Shown: in pieces, positions 43,913 to 50,539 of the stretch
How the letters are laid out: every line of letters begins with the position of its first letter
How positions within the stretch are numbered: the first letter of the stretch is position 1
Assembly: GCF_030209575.1 (NCBI RefSeq)
Contig: NZ_JARVRS010000001.1
Location: 1,240,001-1,304,000, forward strand
From: Leifsonia sp. fls2-241-R2A-40a
Lineage (GTDB): Bacteria > Actinomycetota > Actinomycetes > Actinomycetales > Microbacteriaceae
Reading direction: 5' to 3'
DNA length: 64,000 nt
Position numbers and translations under genes: made by a program
The notes under the pieces: model-generated
Database searches by the model: none
Seen by the model: only the letters and a program-made list of their open reading frames with translations
What the model was told of the DNA's origin: nothing

Positions 43913-44365
43913 ATGGGCATCGCAGACGACGCCGTCGAGGTCCGCGCGCACGGCTGGCGCACCCTCGCCGCCCTGCACGGATTCATCGAGGCGGTTCTCG
44001 AGCGCGACCTCACCAGCGCCGTGCAGCTGTCCGTCGTCGAGTACACGGTGCTCGACGCTCTCGGCCGCCAGGACGGCTGGCACATGCGGATGCAGCAGCT
44101 CGCCCGCGCGAGCGCCCTCAGCCCCAGCGCCACGACGCGCCTCGTCAACCGCCTCGAGGAGCGCGACCTGCTCACCCGGGTGCTCTGCGCCGACGACCGC
44201 CGCGGCATCTACACCGAACTCACGACCGAGGGCCACCGCCTACTCGACGCCGCGCGCCCCGTCCACGATGCCGCCCTCGCGCGCGCCCTCGACGAGGCCC
44301 GCACCGTGCCCGAGCTCGCCTCCCTGGTGGATGCGCTCCCCCAGCTCAGCGCACAGCCGGCCTGA
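43913..44365 (+). CDS. MarR family transcriptional regulator
   Basis: 150 residues. Winged-helix core: SVVEYTVLDALGRQD, MQQLARASALSPSATTRLVN (recognition helix SPSATTRLVNRLEERD) and a wing with DDRRGIYTELTTEGHRLL, the D-x-R-(G)-x3-x-L-T pattern of MarR proteins. It is divergent from the MFS pump and presumably represses both, binding the 24-bp palindrome. GAGAGAGG precedes the ATG. Confidence 0.92.
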   Translation: MGIADDAVEVRAHGWRTLAALHGFIEAVLERDLTSAVQLSVVEYTVLDALGRQDGWHMRMQQLARASALSPSATTRLVNRLEERDLLTRVLCADDRRGIYTELTTEGHRLLDAARPVHDAALARALDEARTVPELASLVDALPQLSAQPA

Positions 44366-44377
44366 CCGGCCGTCGGG

Positions 44378-44881
44378 TCAGCGCAGCACTTCGACGAGCG
44401 CGACCCACGAGAACAGCACCGTCGTCACGATCGCGAGGAGCGTTCCCGCGCCGACGAAGACCAGCCCGAGGGACGACCCGGGCACCCCGATGAGCAGCAC
44501 CCCGCCGATCGCGTAGACCGCGGGCGGCACCGCGAACATCGCGATGCGTTCGGCCGAGAACCGCGCGTATCCGGTGCTCACCGCATCCCGATGCACCGTC
44601 AGCGCCGACCGCGCGACGACGACAGCGCACAGCGCCGTCCCGATCAGCACCTGGATGCCGTACACCCACGTGACCTGGCCCGGGATGAGCGCCGCGCAGC
44701 ACAACGCGACACCGAGGATGAGGGCGGCAATGGACGCTCCCGCCCGCGCCGCGAGGCCACGCGACTCGGCGATCTTCTGGATGTTGACCGACAGCGCGAC
44801 GATGAGCAGACCGCCGAGGGCCGCGCCCGCGCCCGCCACCGCGACGTTGAAGTCGGACCAGGCTGCGAAGGGCTCCCCCAT
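44378..44881 (-). CDS. Small integral membrane protein, unknown function
   Basis: 167 residues with five hydrophobic segments (about 13-32, 47-63, 73-91, 112-133 and 140-160). The connecting loop VNIQKIAESRGLAARAG is basic. No family was recognised by eye. The ATG follows TACGCT by 6 nt (leaderless). It is convergent with marR (12 bp apart) and divergent from the SnoaL-like gene. Confidence 0.75.
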   Translation of the reverse strand: MGEPFAAWSDFNVAVAGAGAALGGLLIVALSVNIQKIAESRGLAARAGASIAALILGVALCCAALIPGQVTWVYGIQVLIGTALCAVVVARSALTVHRDAVSTGYARFSAERIAMFAVPPAVYAIGGVLLIGVPGSSLGLVFVGAGTLLAIVTTVLFSWVALVEVLR

Positions 44882-44887
44882 GGCGCC

Positions 44888-44893
44888 AGCGTA
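44888..44893 (-). promoter_or_regulatory. -10 element, leaderless small membrane protein
   Basis: TACGCT, GGCGCC, ATG on the minus strand; 6-nt spacing. Confidence 0.6.
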
Positions 44894-44915
44894 GCGGTGC
44901 GTCGCGCGCAGGGCG

Positions 44916-44921
44916 TATAAC
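44916..44921 (+). promoter_or_regulatory. -10 element, leaderless SnoaL-like gene
   Basis: TATAAC, GGGTGA, ATG 44928. The -10 elements of the two divergent leaderless genes are only 22 bp apart, so their RNA polymerase sites must overlap and compete. Confidence 0.65.
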
Positions 44922-44927
44922 GGGTGA

Positions 44928-45290
44928 ATGGCCGACGCGCTGACGAACTGGATCGACCTCTACCGACGCGCATGGGAGAGCAACGACCCCGACGACATCC
45001 GGGCGCTCTTCACGGAGGACGCGAGCTACCGCACCGAGCCGTTCGCCGAGCCGTGGGACGGGCACGTCGAGATCGTCGAGGGCTGGCTCGACGCCCAGGA
45101 CGAGCCCGGGGCCGCGACCTTCGAGTGGCGGCTGCTCGGCCAGGACGGGCCGGTGTCCTTCGTCGAAGGGGTCACCGACTACCGTGACGGGCCCATCTAC
45201 AGCAACCTGTGGATCGTCCGCCTCGCCGACGACGGCCGTGCCGAGGAGTTCACCGAGTGGTGGATGGAGCAGGAACCCGACCAGGAGTAG
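44928..45290 (+). CDS. SnoaL-like/NTF2-fold protein
   Basis: 120 residues, acidic and soluble. WIDLYRRAWESNDPDDIRALFTEDASYR is the start of a typical SnoaL-like NTF2 domain (first part WIDLYRRAWESNDPDDIRAL). IYSNLWIVRLADDGRAEEFTEWW is the last two beta strands. These small barrels are cyclases, isomerases or simply binding proteins; no catalytic pair can be assigned. The gene is leaderless. Confidence 0.85.
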   Translation: MADALTNWIDLYRRAWESNDPDDIRALFTEDASYRTEPFAEPWDGHVEIVEGWLDAQDEPGAATFEWRLLGQDGPVSFVEGVTDYRDGPIYSNLWIVRLADDGRAEEFTEWWMEQEPDQE

Positions 45291-45311
45291 CGCACCGTCG
45301 AGGCGCGGCCC

Positions 45312-45689
45312 TCAGGCCAGCTGACCCAGCCACAGGCCGAGCCCGGCCGCGGCGAGCGCCAGCACCAGCATCCCCACGCCGTTGACGAAGGCAGCGCGGT
45401 AGCGGCGCTGCTGCGCCAGTCGCACGGTCTCGTAGCTGGCCGTGCTGAACGTCGTGTACCCGCCGAGGAAGCCGGTTCCGAGGACCGCGCGCCACTCCGG
45501 CGGCAGGCCGTGCGCCAGGGCGAGACCGGTGACCAGTCCGAGCAGGAACGATCCGCTCACGTTGATCACCGTCGTCCCGAACGGGAAGCCGATCCGCAGC
45601 CGCGCCTTCAGAAAGCCGTCGAACACCAGCCGGGTGACGGCGCCCAGTCCTCCCGCCGCGGCGACCGCGAGCACCAGCAGCGCCGTCAT
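45312..45689 (-). CDS. crcB2: Fluoride channel FluC/CrcB, second copy
   Basis: 125 residues, four membrane helices. The family signatures are INVSGSFLLGLVTGLA (pore Asn) and GFLGGYTTFSTASYETVRL (the G-G-Y-T-T-F-S-T Na+/F- region). FluC channels dimerise in antiparallel and lower cytoplasmic fluoride. The gene overlaps the first crcB by 4 nt, so the two products may form a heterodimer, as with paired Gram-positive CrcB proteins; this is inference. It is encoded last in the uspA-crcB-crcB operon. Confidence 0.92.
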   Translation of the reverse strand: MTALLVLAVAAAGGLGAVTRLVFDGFLKARLRIGFPFGTTVINVSGSFLLGLVTGLALAHGLPPEWRAVLGTGFLGGYTTFSTASYETVRLAQQRRYRAAFVNGVGMLVLALAAAGLGLWLGQLA

Positions 45690-46132
45690 CGCGGGAACCG
45701 TCCGGCCTGTCGGCGGGCGAACGCAGAGGCGAGGGCGATTCCGCCGATGGACGCAGCGGCCCCGACGGCGATGGTGGCGACCGCGTAGAGGATGCTCAGG
45801 CCCACGCTCTGCGCCGCGATCAGCCCGTCGGCGTCCACGGCGAGCGAGCTGTATGTGGTGAAGCCGCCGAGGATGCCCGTCCCTGCGAACAGGCGCACGT
45901 CGCGCCGGACGCCGTCGTCGGACCCGCGCAGCGCCAGCGACTGCAGCAGCAGGCCGAGAACGAAGGCACCGGTGACGTTGATGAGGAAGGTCATGAACGG
46001 CACGCCCGCCACCGGCGGGACCGCGAGGGTCAGCAGGTAGCGGATGGCCGTGCCGAGCGCACCGCCGGCGAACACGAGCAGGATGGACCGCCAATGCAGA
46101 TGCACCGGCGCCGGTCCGCGGACCAGCGGCAC
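45686..46132 (-). CDS. crcB1: Fluoride channel FluC/CrcB, first copy
   Basis: 148 residues, about 20 longer than usual because of an N-terminal extension (PLVRGPAPVHLHWRS). Family motifs are GGALGTAIRYLLTL, LINVTGAFVLGLLLQ and GTGILGGFTTYSSLAVDAD. The Thr-Phe-Ser of the second copy is Thr-Tyr-Ser here. The GTG start shares its G with the TAG stop of the universal stress gene (TAGTG), so it is translated by re-initiation; a shorter start is possible at a downstream GTG. No fluoride riboswitch is seen upstream of the operon. Confidence 0.88.
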   Translation of the reverse strand: MPLVRGPAPVHLHWRSILLVFAGGALGTAIRYLLTLAVPPVAGVPFMTFLINVTGAFVLGLLLQSLALRGSDDGVRRDVRLFAGTGILGGFTTYSSLAVDADGLIAAQSVGLSILYAVATIAVGAAASIGGIALASAFARRQAGRFPR

Positions 46133-46656
46133 TAGACCGGCGGGTCTTCCCAGGGGAGCTTCTGCGCCCCCGGCCTCGGATCGAGCGGGACGACGACCAC
46201 CGGGCGGTGCTGCCGGTGCGCGAGGTGCAGGGCGACCGACCCGTTGAAGAACTCCCGCAGGCTCCCCCTCAACCCCGCCTCGCGGGTGCCGACGACGATG
46301 AAGCGCGCATCCATGTCGTCCGCCAGGCGCGACAGTGACCAGGCCGGGTCCCCGGCCAGCTGCTGCAGCGTGTACGGGATGCCGCGGCCGTCGAGCGCCC
46401 GCCGGATGTGCGAGGCGAGCTCGGGGTCGAACTGCTCCTCGTCCGTCTCGTGCAGGTCGGGGTCGTACGGCAGGGCGACGATCGTTCCGTCGACGTAGCT
46501 GGAGACGAGGTACCGATCCGGGTCGACGTTCGCGCACACGAGCGGGACGTCCAGATCGTCGGCGAGCCGGGCGGCCTGCTCCAGCACGGCGATCGGCTGT
46601 CCGGGGACCACTGCCGCGAGGATCCCTCCCCGGCCGGCGATCTCGTTGCCGCTCAT
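46132..46656 (-). CDS. Universal stress protein (UspA family)
   Basis: 174 residues. The first strand is GGILAAVVPGQPIAVLEQAA, and the nucleotide loop VGTREAGLRGSLREFFNGSV is the ATP-binding G-x2-G-x9-G-S type motif. Rossmann-like UspA domains bind ATP and act in stress or dormancy. Two starts are possible: ATG 46656 and, six codons upstream, ATG 46674. TAGGTT sits only 1 nt before 46656, so the promoter does not settle the choice. It is the first gene of the fluoride-channel operon. Confidence 0.85.
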   Translation of the reverse strand: MSGNEIAGRGGILAAVVPGQPIAVLEQAARLADDLDVPLVCANVDPDRYLVSSYVDGTIVALPYDPDLHETDEEQFDPELASHIRRALDGRGIPYTLQQLAGDPAWSLSRLADDMDARFIVVGTREAGLRGSLREFFNGSVALHLAHRQHRPVVVVPLDPRPGAQKLPWEDPPV

Positions 46657-46703
46657 GAACCTAGTGTGCACCATCGCGGGTTCACTCGCGGAGAGGGGTG
46701 GGG

Positions 46704-46709
46704 TACGTT
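46704..46709 (+). promoter_or_regulatory. -10 element for the holin-III/DUF3618/YihY operon
   Basis: TACGTT about 33 nt before the ATG, leaving a leader of roughly 26 nt with GAAGGGAG as ribosome binding site. Confidence 0.45.
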
Positions 46710-46741
46710 CGGCCTACAGCGTCTGAAGGGAGCCCGAACCG

Positions 46742-47170
46742 ATGGCCGAAACGCCACCGCTGCCACGGGAGCGCCGCCGCACCACCCGTGGGCTGCGCCC
46801 GCTTCCGGAGTTGACGAAGGATCTGGTCGCCCAGTTGCGCCGTCTCGTCGCCTCCGAACTCGCGCTCTTCAAGGCCGAGATGAGCGCCAAGGCCAAGGCT
46901 GCGGGGATCGGCGCGGGTCTGCTGATCGGCGCGCTGCTGTTCCTCTTCTTCGCGTTCGCCGCACTGGTGACGACGGCCGTCCTCGGCTTCGCGCTCATCG
47001 TGCCTGCGTGGCTGGCCGCGCTCATCGTGGCCGTCATCCTCATCATCATCGCGGTGGTGCTGGGTCTGATCGGCTGGCGGAGCCTCAAGAAGGGGATGCC
47101 GCCGGTGCCCGACGACCTGGGCACCGAACTGAGCGCCGACGCCAAGGCTCTGAAGGGAGAGCAGCCGTGA
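46742..47170 (+). CDS. Holin superfamily III-like membrane protein
   Basis: 142 residues. An N-terminal amphipathic region (ELTKDLVAQLRRLVASELAL, KAEMSAKAKAAGIGAG) is followed by two membrane helices (about 62-86 and 92-116) and a polar tail. It is a PF07332-type protein and paralogous to the truncated gene at the left edge of the window. The operon with DUF3618 and YihY proteins is a frequent actinobacterial arrangement; function unknown, a membrane scaffold or stress role is inferred. Its stop overlaps the next start as GTGA. Confidence 0.85.
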   Translation: MAETPPLPRERRRTTRGLRPLPELTKDLVAQLRRLVASELALFKAEMSAKAKAAGIGAGLLIGALLFLFFAFAALVTTAVLGFALIVPAWLAALIVAVILIIIAVVLGLIGWRSLKKGMPPVPDDLGTELSADAKALKGEQP

Positions 47171-47445
47171 CCAACGACATGACGCCCTCCGTGAACCGCC
47201 AGGGCGAGCGTCCCGCCGGTCGGCCTCCGCTCCCCAAGGGGGCCGGGATCAATCAGCTGAAGCTGGACCTCGAGGTGACCCGCGACGAGCTGGCGAGCAC
47301 CCTCGACGATCTGTTCGCAACCTTCAACATCCGCGTGCAGATCCGTTCCCACCCCGCCTTCTTCACCGGGGTCTTCCTCGTCCTGGCGGGCGCCGCAGCC
47401 GGGATCACGGCCCTTCTCGTGCGGAGGCGCGGGCGTGCCCGCTGA
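47167..47445 (+). CDS. DUF3618 family membrane protein
   Basis: 92 residues. KLDLEVTRDELASTLDDLFATFN is the DUF3618 signature (R-x-E-L-x-x-T-(L/V)-D-x-L; first part KLDLEVTRDELASTLDDL). One C-terminal transmembrane helix (FFTGVFLVLAGAAAGITALL) and a basic tail follow. Function unknown. The GTG start overlaps the holin-like stop by 4 nt, and its end overlaps the YihY start by 11 nt. Confidence 0.85.
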   Translation: MTNDMTPSVNRQGERPAGRPPLPKGAGINQLKLDLEVTRDELASTLDDLFATFNIRVQIRSHPAFFTGVFLVLAGAAAGITALLVRRRGRAR

Positions 47446-48529
47446 CCAGGGAGGCGTCGGCAAGGCCCGGGCGGAAGCGGTCGGTCGTATCGAAGAGAGC
47501 CGCAGCGTCACGACCTTGCGCCTGCCGTGGGGCTTCATCCTCAAGCGCACGCTGCGCAGCTACACCACCGATCAGTGCACCGACCTGGCCGCAGGGCTCA
47601 CGTACTTCGCCGTCCTGTCCCTGTTCCCCGCGCTGCTGGCGCTGGTCAGCATCCTGGGTCTCGTCGGTCAGAGCCAGGCGGGCATCGACGCGCTGTTCGG
47701 GATGGTGAACCAGCTCGCTCCGGGCATGACGGATGTCCTGAAGGGCCCCATCGAGAGCATCTCGTCGTCCCCCGCGACCGGGTGGGCGCTTGCGATCGGC
47801 ATCGTCGGTGCGGTCTGGTCGGCGTCCGGGTACGTCGGGGCCTTCGGCCGCTCGCTCAACCGGGTGTACGACGTGCAGGAGGGCCGCTCGGCTCTGGTGC
47901 TCCGCCCGGTGCAGCTCGGTGTCACCGTGCTCACGCTCGTGCTCATCTCCCTCCTGGCGATCCTGCTCGTGGTCTCGGGCCCGGTCGCGTCGTTCCTCGG
48001 CGGACTCATCGGCCTCGGCGACGCGGCCCTGGTGGCGTGGAACATCATCCGCTGGCCGATCGTGGTCGTAGTGGTGGTCCTGCTGGTGGCGGTGCTGTAC
48101 GCCTCGACCCCGAACATCAAGCACCCGCGGATGCGCTGGCTGACGCCGGGGTCGGTCGCCGCCATCCTCGTCCTGGGCATCGCCTCCGCCCTCTTCGCCT
48201 TCTACGTGGGCACCTTCGGGAACTACGACCGCACCTACGGCGCACTGGCGGGGATCATCGTCTTCCTGCTGTGGATCTGGATCGCCAACAACGCCCTGCT
48301 GTTCGGCGCCGAACTCGACTCGGAGGTCGAGCGTGCACGGGAGCTGGTCGCGGGCATCGAGGCCGAGGACGTGCTGCGGCTGCCGATGAAGTCGGACAAG
48401 GCCATCCTGAAGGCGCGTGAGGCGCACGCCGGCGACATCCTGGCGGCTCGGGCCATCCGGCGCCGCTACCGCCCGGCCGAGCCGGCGTCGAAGAAGCCCA
48501 CCGAGGAACGGACTGCGGCCCGCCGTTAG
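47435..48529 (+). CDS. YihY/BrkB family inner membrane protein
   Basis: 364 residues. DQCTDLAAGLTYFAVLSLFPALLAL is the conserved first helix of YihY (first part DQCTDLAAGLTYFAVLSLFP), and GAVWSASGYVGAFGRSLNRVYDV and FGNYDRTYGALAGIIVFLLWIWI are later family blocks. Six membrane segments. The role is unknown in spite of the historical names BrkB and RNase BN. The C-terminal 70 residues are cytoplasmic and basic. The stop codon TAG is the start of the -10 element of the following leaderless gene. Confidence 0.92.
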   Translation: MPADQGGVGKARAEAVGRIEESRSVTTLRLPWGFILKRTLRSYTTDQCTDLAAGLTYFAVLSLFPALLALVSILGLVGQSQAGIDALFGMVNQLAPGMTDVLKGPIESISSSPATGWALAIGIVGAVWSASGYVGAFGRSLNRVYDVQEGRSALVLRPVQLGVTVLTLVLISLLAILLVVSGPVASFLGGLIGLGDAALVAWNIIRWPIVVVVVVLLVAVLYASTPNIKHPRMRWLTPGSVAAILVLGIASALFAFYVGTFGNYDRTYGALAGIIVFLLWIWIANNALLFGAELDSEVERARELVAGIEAEDVLRLPMKSDKAILKAREAHAGDILAARAIRRRYRPAEPASKKPTEERTAARR

Positions 48530-48532
48530 GCT
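48527..48532 (+). promoter_or_regulatory. -10 element, leaderless Nudix gene, overlapping a stop codon
   Basis: TAGGCT, CGACGC, ATG 48539. The first three bases are the stop codon of the YihY gene, so promoter and stop codon share sequence. Confidence 0.75.
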
Positions 48533-48538
48533 CGACGC

Positions 48539-49195
48539 ATGAGCGACGAGCGCCCCGGTCACGATCTGCCTGACAGCCGCGGGCGCACCGGCCTCCATCG
48601 TGCCGGACGCGGGTTGGACGGCAATCCGGATGTGCGCGTGCTCGATGTCGAGGTCACCTCGGATGGCTGGCACGTGCTCCGCCGCACGACCTACGACTAC
48701 CGCGGACGCACCGGCGAGTGGACGACGCAGGCGCGGGAGACGTACGACCGCGGCAACGGTGCGACGGTCCTGCTGTACGACCCGGATGGCCGCACCCTCC
48801 TGCTCACGCGCCAGTTCCGCTTCCCGGCGTATGTGAACGGGCACCCGGACGGCCTGCTGGTCGAGTCGGCGGCAGGGCTGCTCGACGGCGATTCACCGGA
48901 GGAGGCGATCCGGCGCGAGGCGGCCGAGGAGCTCGGCGTGCGCATCGGCGAGCTCGAGCACCTGTTCGACCTGTACATGAGCCCCGGCTCGGTCACCGAG
49001 CGGGTGCACTTCTACGCGGCGCCGTACACTCCGGCGGACGTCGTCGGTGGTGGCGGCGTCGAGGCGGAGGGCGAGGAGATCGAACCGGTCGTCGTCCCCT
49101 ACGACCAGGCGCTGGCGATGGTCGCGGACGGTCGGATCGCCGACGGCAAGACCGTGATCCTGGTGCAGTGGGCGGCGCTCACCCTGTTCGGCTGA
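48539..49195 (+). CDS. Nudix hydrolase (GDP-mannose/ADP-ribose pyrophosphatase-like)
   Basis: 218 residues. The Nudix box is GLLDGDSPEEAIRREAAEEL followed by GV, matching G-x5-E-x7-R-E-U-x-E-E-x-G-U. Upstream LLLTRQFRFPAYVNG and downstream LYMSPGSVTERVHFYAA resemble NudK and YffH GDP-mannose hydrolases (first part LLLTRQFRFPAY). It would hydrolyse nucleoside diphosphates linked to a sugar. The start codon is fixed by the leaderless promoter. Confidence 0.9.
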   Translation: MSDERPGHDLPDSRGRTGLHRAGRGLDGNPDVRVLDVEVTSDGWHVLRRTTYDYRGRTGEWTTQARETYDRGNGATVLLYDPDGRTLLLTRQFRFPAYVNGHPDGLLVESAAGLLDGDSPEEAIRREAAEELGVRIGELEHLFDLYMSPGSVTERVHFYAAPYTPADVVGGGGVEAEGEEIEPVVVPYDQALAMVADGRIADGKTVILVQWAALTLFG

Positions 49196-49213
49196 AGCTC
49201 CGGCCGCAGCGGC

Positions 49214-50263
49214 TCAACCGTAGCGGAGCGCGGGGCCGTCGGACTTGAGGAAGTCGATGTGCAGGTGGTTGCACGTGTCGTCGAACGGCTTGAAGTTCGT
49301 CAGGTCCATCGAGGAGCGGCAGCCCACCTGCCCGAGACCGGTGCCGTCGGGCACCAGCGGGTCGAGGATGCGAATGAGCTCCACCGACTTGGCGTCCCCG
49401 CCGGTGAGCGGCGAGCCGTTGAGCAGGAAGAAGTCGACTGCATGGCCGCCGCCGTCCGCGTAGTGCGCGGAGTCGGTGCCCGCACCCTCGATCTGACCGG
49501 TGCAGCGACGGTTGATGTCGCTTACGCCGACCTGATTGAAGTTGTCGAGCGCGACGGAGATCGCCTGCAGGACGCGGTAGTCGATCCCGCAGCTCTGCAC
49601 GGCGCGGCCTTCGGCCAGGTCCGCGATCTCACCCAGATGGTTCGGGGTGGAGCCGACGAGGCGACCCGACGCGACGGCGCCCATGAGCTGCACGGCGAGC
49701 GCCTGCACCGTGGGCGACACAGTCGGATTGGTCGTGGAGTCGAGCGCCTGCGGCGCCTCCTGGATGTTGAGGCCGTCACGCGCGACGACCTGCGTGACAC
49801 CGCCGCCGGTCAGCGTCTGAACCGCGAGGGCGGTCCGAGCGGCGCCGACAGTTGAGCCCTCACCGCTGGTCGCATAGGCCGGCAGTGCTGCGGTGCCGAA
49901 GAACGCGGCGAGCGCGAGCATGACGACCGCGTGGACGCCCAGCCGACGGCGCTCGCGGCGGTCACGGGCGACCGCGGTGCGCACGGGTCGGGCGGGACGC
50001 TCGGCGCGGGCCGGGCGGACGGCCGCCGTGCTCCGAGCGGCGCGCGTGGGCTTGACGACGATGCGCTCGCGCTTCCGGGGGCGGCTGCGCTCCGCCTCGA
50101 GTGCCGCACGACGGCTCGGGAAGGTCTGCGTCGCCGTCAGCTCCTCGGCGGTGGTGAAGGCACTGACCGGGTCGTCCGAGAGTTCCGGCTGCTGTTCCAC
50201 ATCCACCACGACGGGTGCCCTGAGACTGCGGCGAGGCCGCACTGAGGGAGAGGACTGCTGCAA
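49214..50263 (-). CDS. Membrane-anchored exported protein, possible M15-like peptidase
   Basis: About 349 residues. A basic, disordered cytoplasmic N-terminus of about 105 residues is followed by one hydrophobic segment (AVVMLALAAFFGTAALPAYA) and an extracellular domain. Toward the C-terminus SAHYADGGGHAVDFFL and CNHLHIDFL resemble the H-x6-D and H-x-H zinc ligands of M15/D-Ala-D-Ala peptidases, but spacing is altered, so activity is uncertain. Four Cys in the domain could form disulfides. The start is uncertain: TTG 50263 with AGGAAG upstream is used; GTG 50242 lacks a ribosome binding site. Confidence 0.65.
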   Translation of the reverse strand: MQQSSPSVRPRRSLRAPVVVDVEQQPELSDDPVSAFTTAEELTATQTFPSRRAALEAERSRPRKRERIVVKPTRAARSTAAVRPARAERPARPVRTAVARDRRERRRLGVHAVVMLALAAFFGTAALPAYATSGEGSTVGAARTALAVQTLTGGGVTQVVARDGLNIQEAPQALDSTTNPTVSPTVQALAVQLMGAVASGRLVGSTPNHLGEIADLAEGRAVQSCGIDYRVLQAISVALDNFNQVGVSDINRRCTGQIEGAGTDSAHYADGGGHAVDFFLLNGSPLTGGDAKSVELIRILDPLVPDGTGLGQVGCRSSMDLTNFKPFDDTCNHLHIDFLKSDGPALRYG

Positions 50264-50539
50264 GCTGGTGGATACTTCCTGGGCGAGACGGTCGGGGGTA
50301 ACGCACCGGGGGGTTGGCGCGAAAGCGTACCGATCATTTCTACCCGATTTCGTCTGGATGTTCCATCAATGCAGACGAATAGATCCCGGCCGGGGGCTCA
50401 TCCCGCGCGTTCGGGTCACGCAGGGGCCCCCATCCGGGACCGGGGACGGGAGCGGGCTCCGTCCTCTTAAAACCTAGGCACCGACTGGCGTGTGGCCCAG
50501 CGGGAGTACGGCTGTTACGACGGGGTTCCCAGCGCGGGC
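50264..50539 (-). other. 276-bp intergenic region with an AT-rich hairpin
   Basis: The longest gap of the window, between the sensor kinase end and the exported protein start. It contains TTCGTCTG-N15-CAGACGAA (50349-50379) with a smaller GATG-TTC-CATC stem in the loop, a GC-rich stretch, and TACGCT at 50325-50330 as a possible -10 with a leader of about 55 nt. I looked for a c-di-AMP (ydaO) riboswitch, which often precedes actinobacterial cell-wall hydrolases, and could not match it. Confidence 0.5.

Noticed and set aside
46675-46740. Fluoride riboswitch upstream of the uspA-crcB-crcB operon
   Set aside because: The short upstream region lacks the conserved crcB-motif blocks, and a promoter for the divergent operon occupies it.
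50264-50539. c-di-AMP (ydaO/yuaA) riboswitch
   Set aside because: Position and length would fit, but I could not match the conserved core; only an inverted repeat is present.
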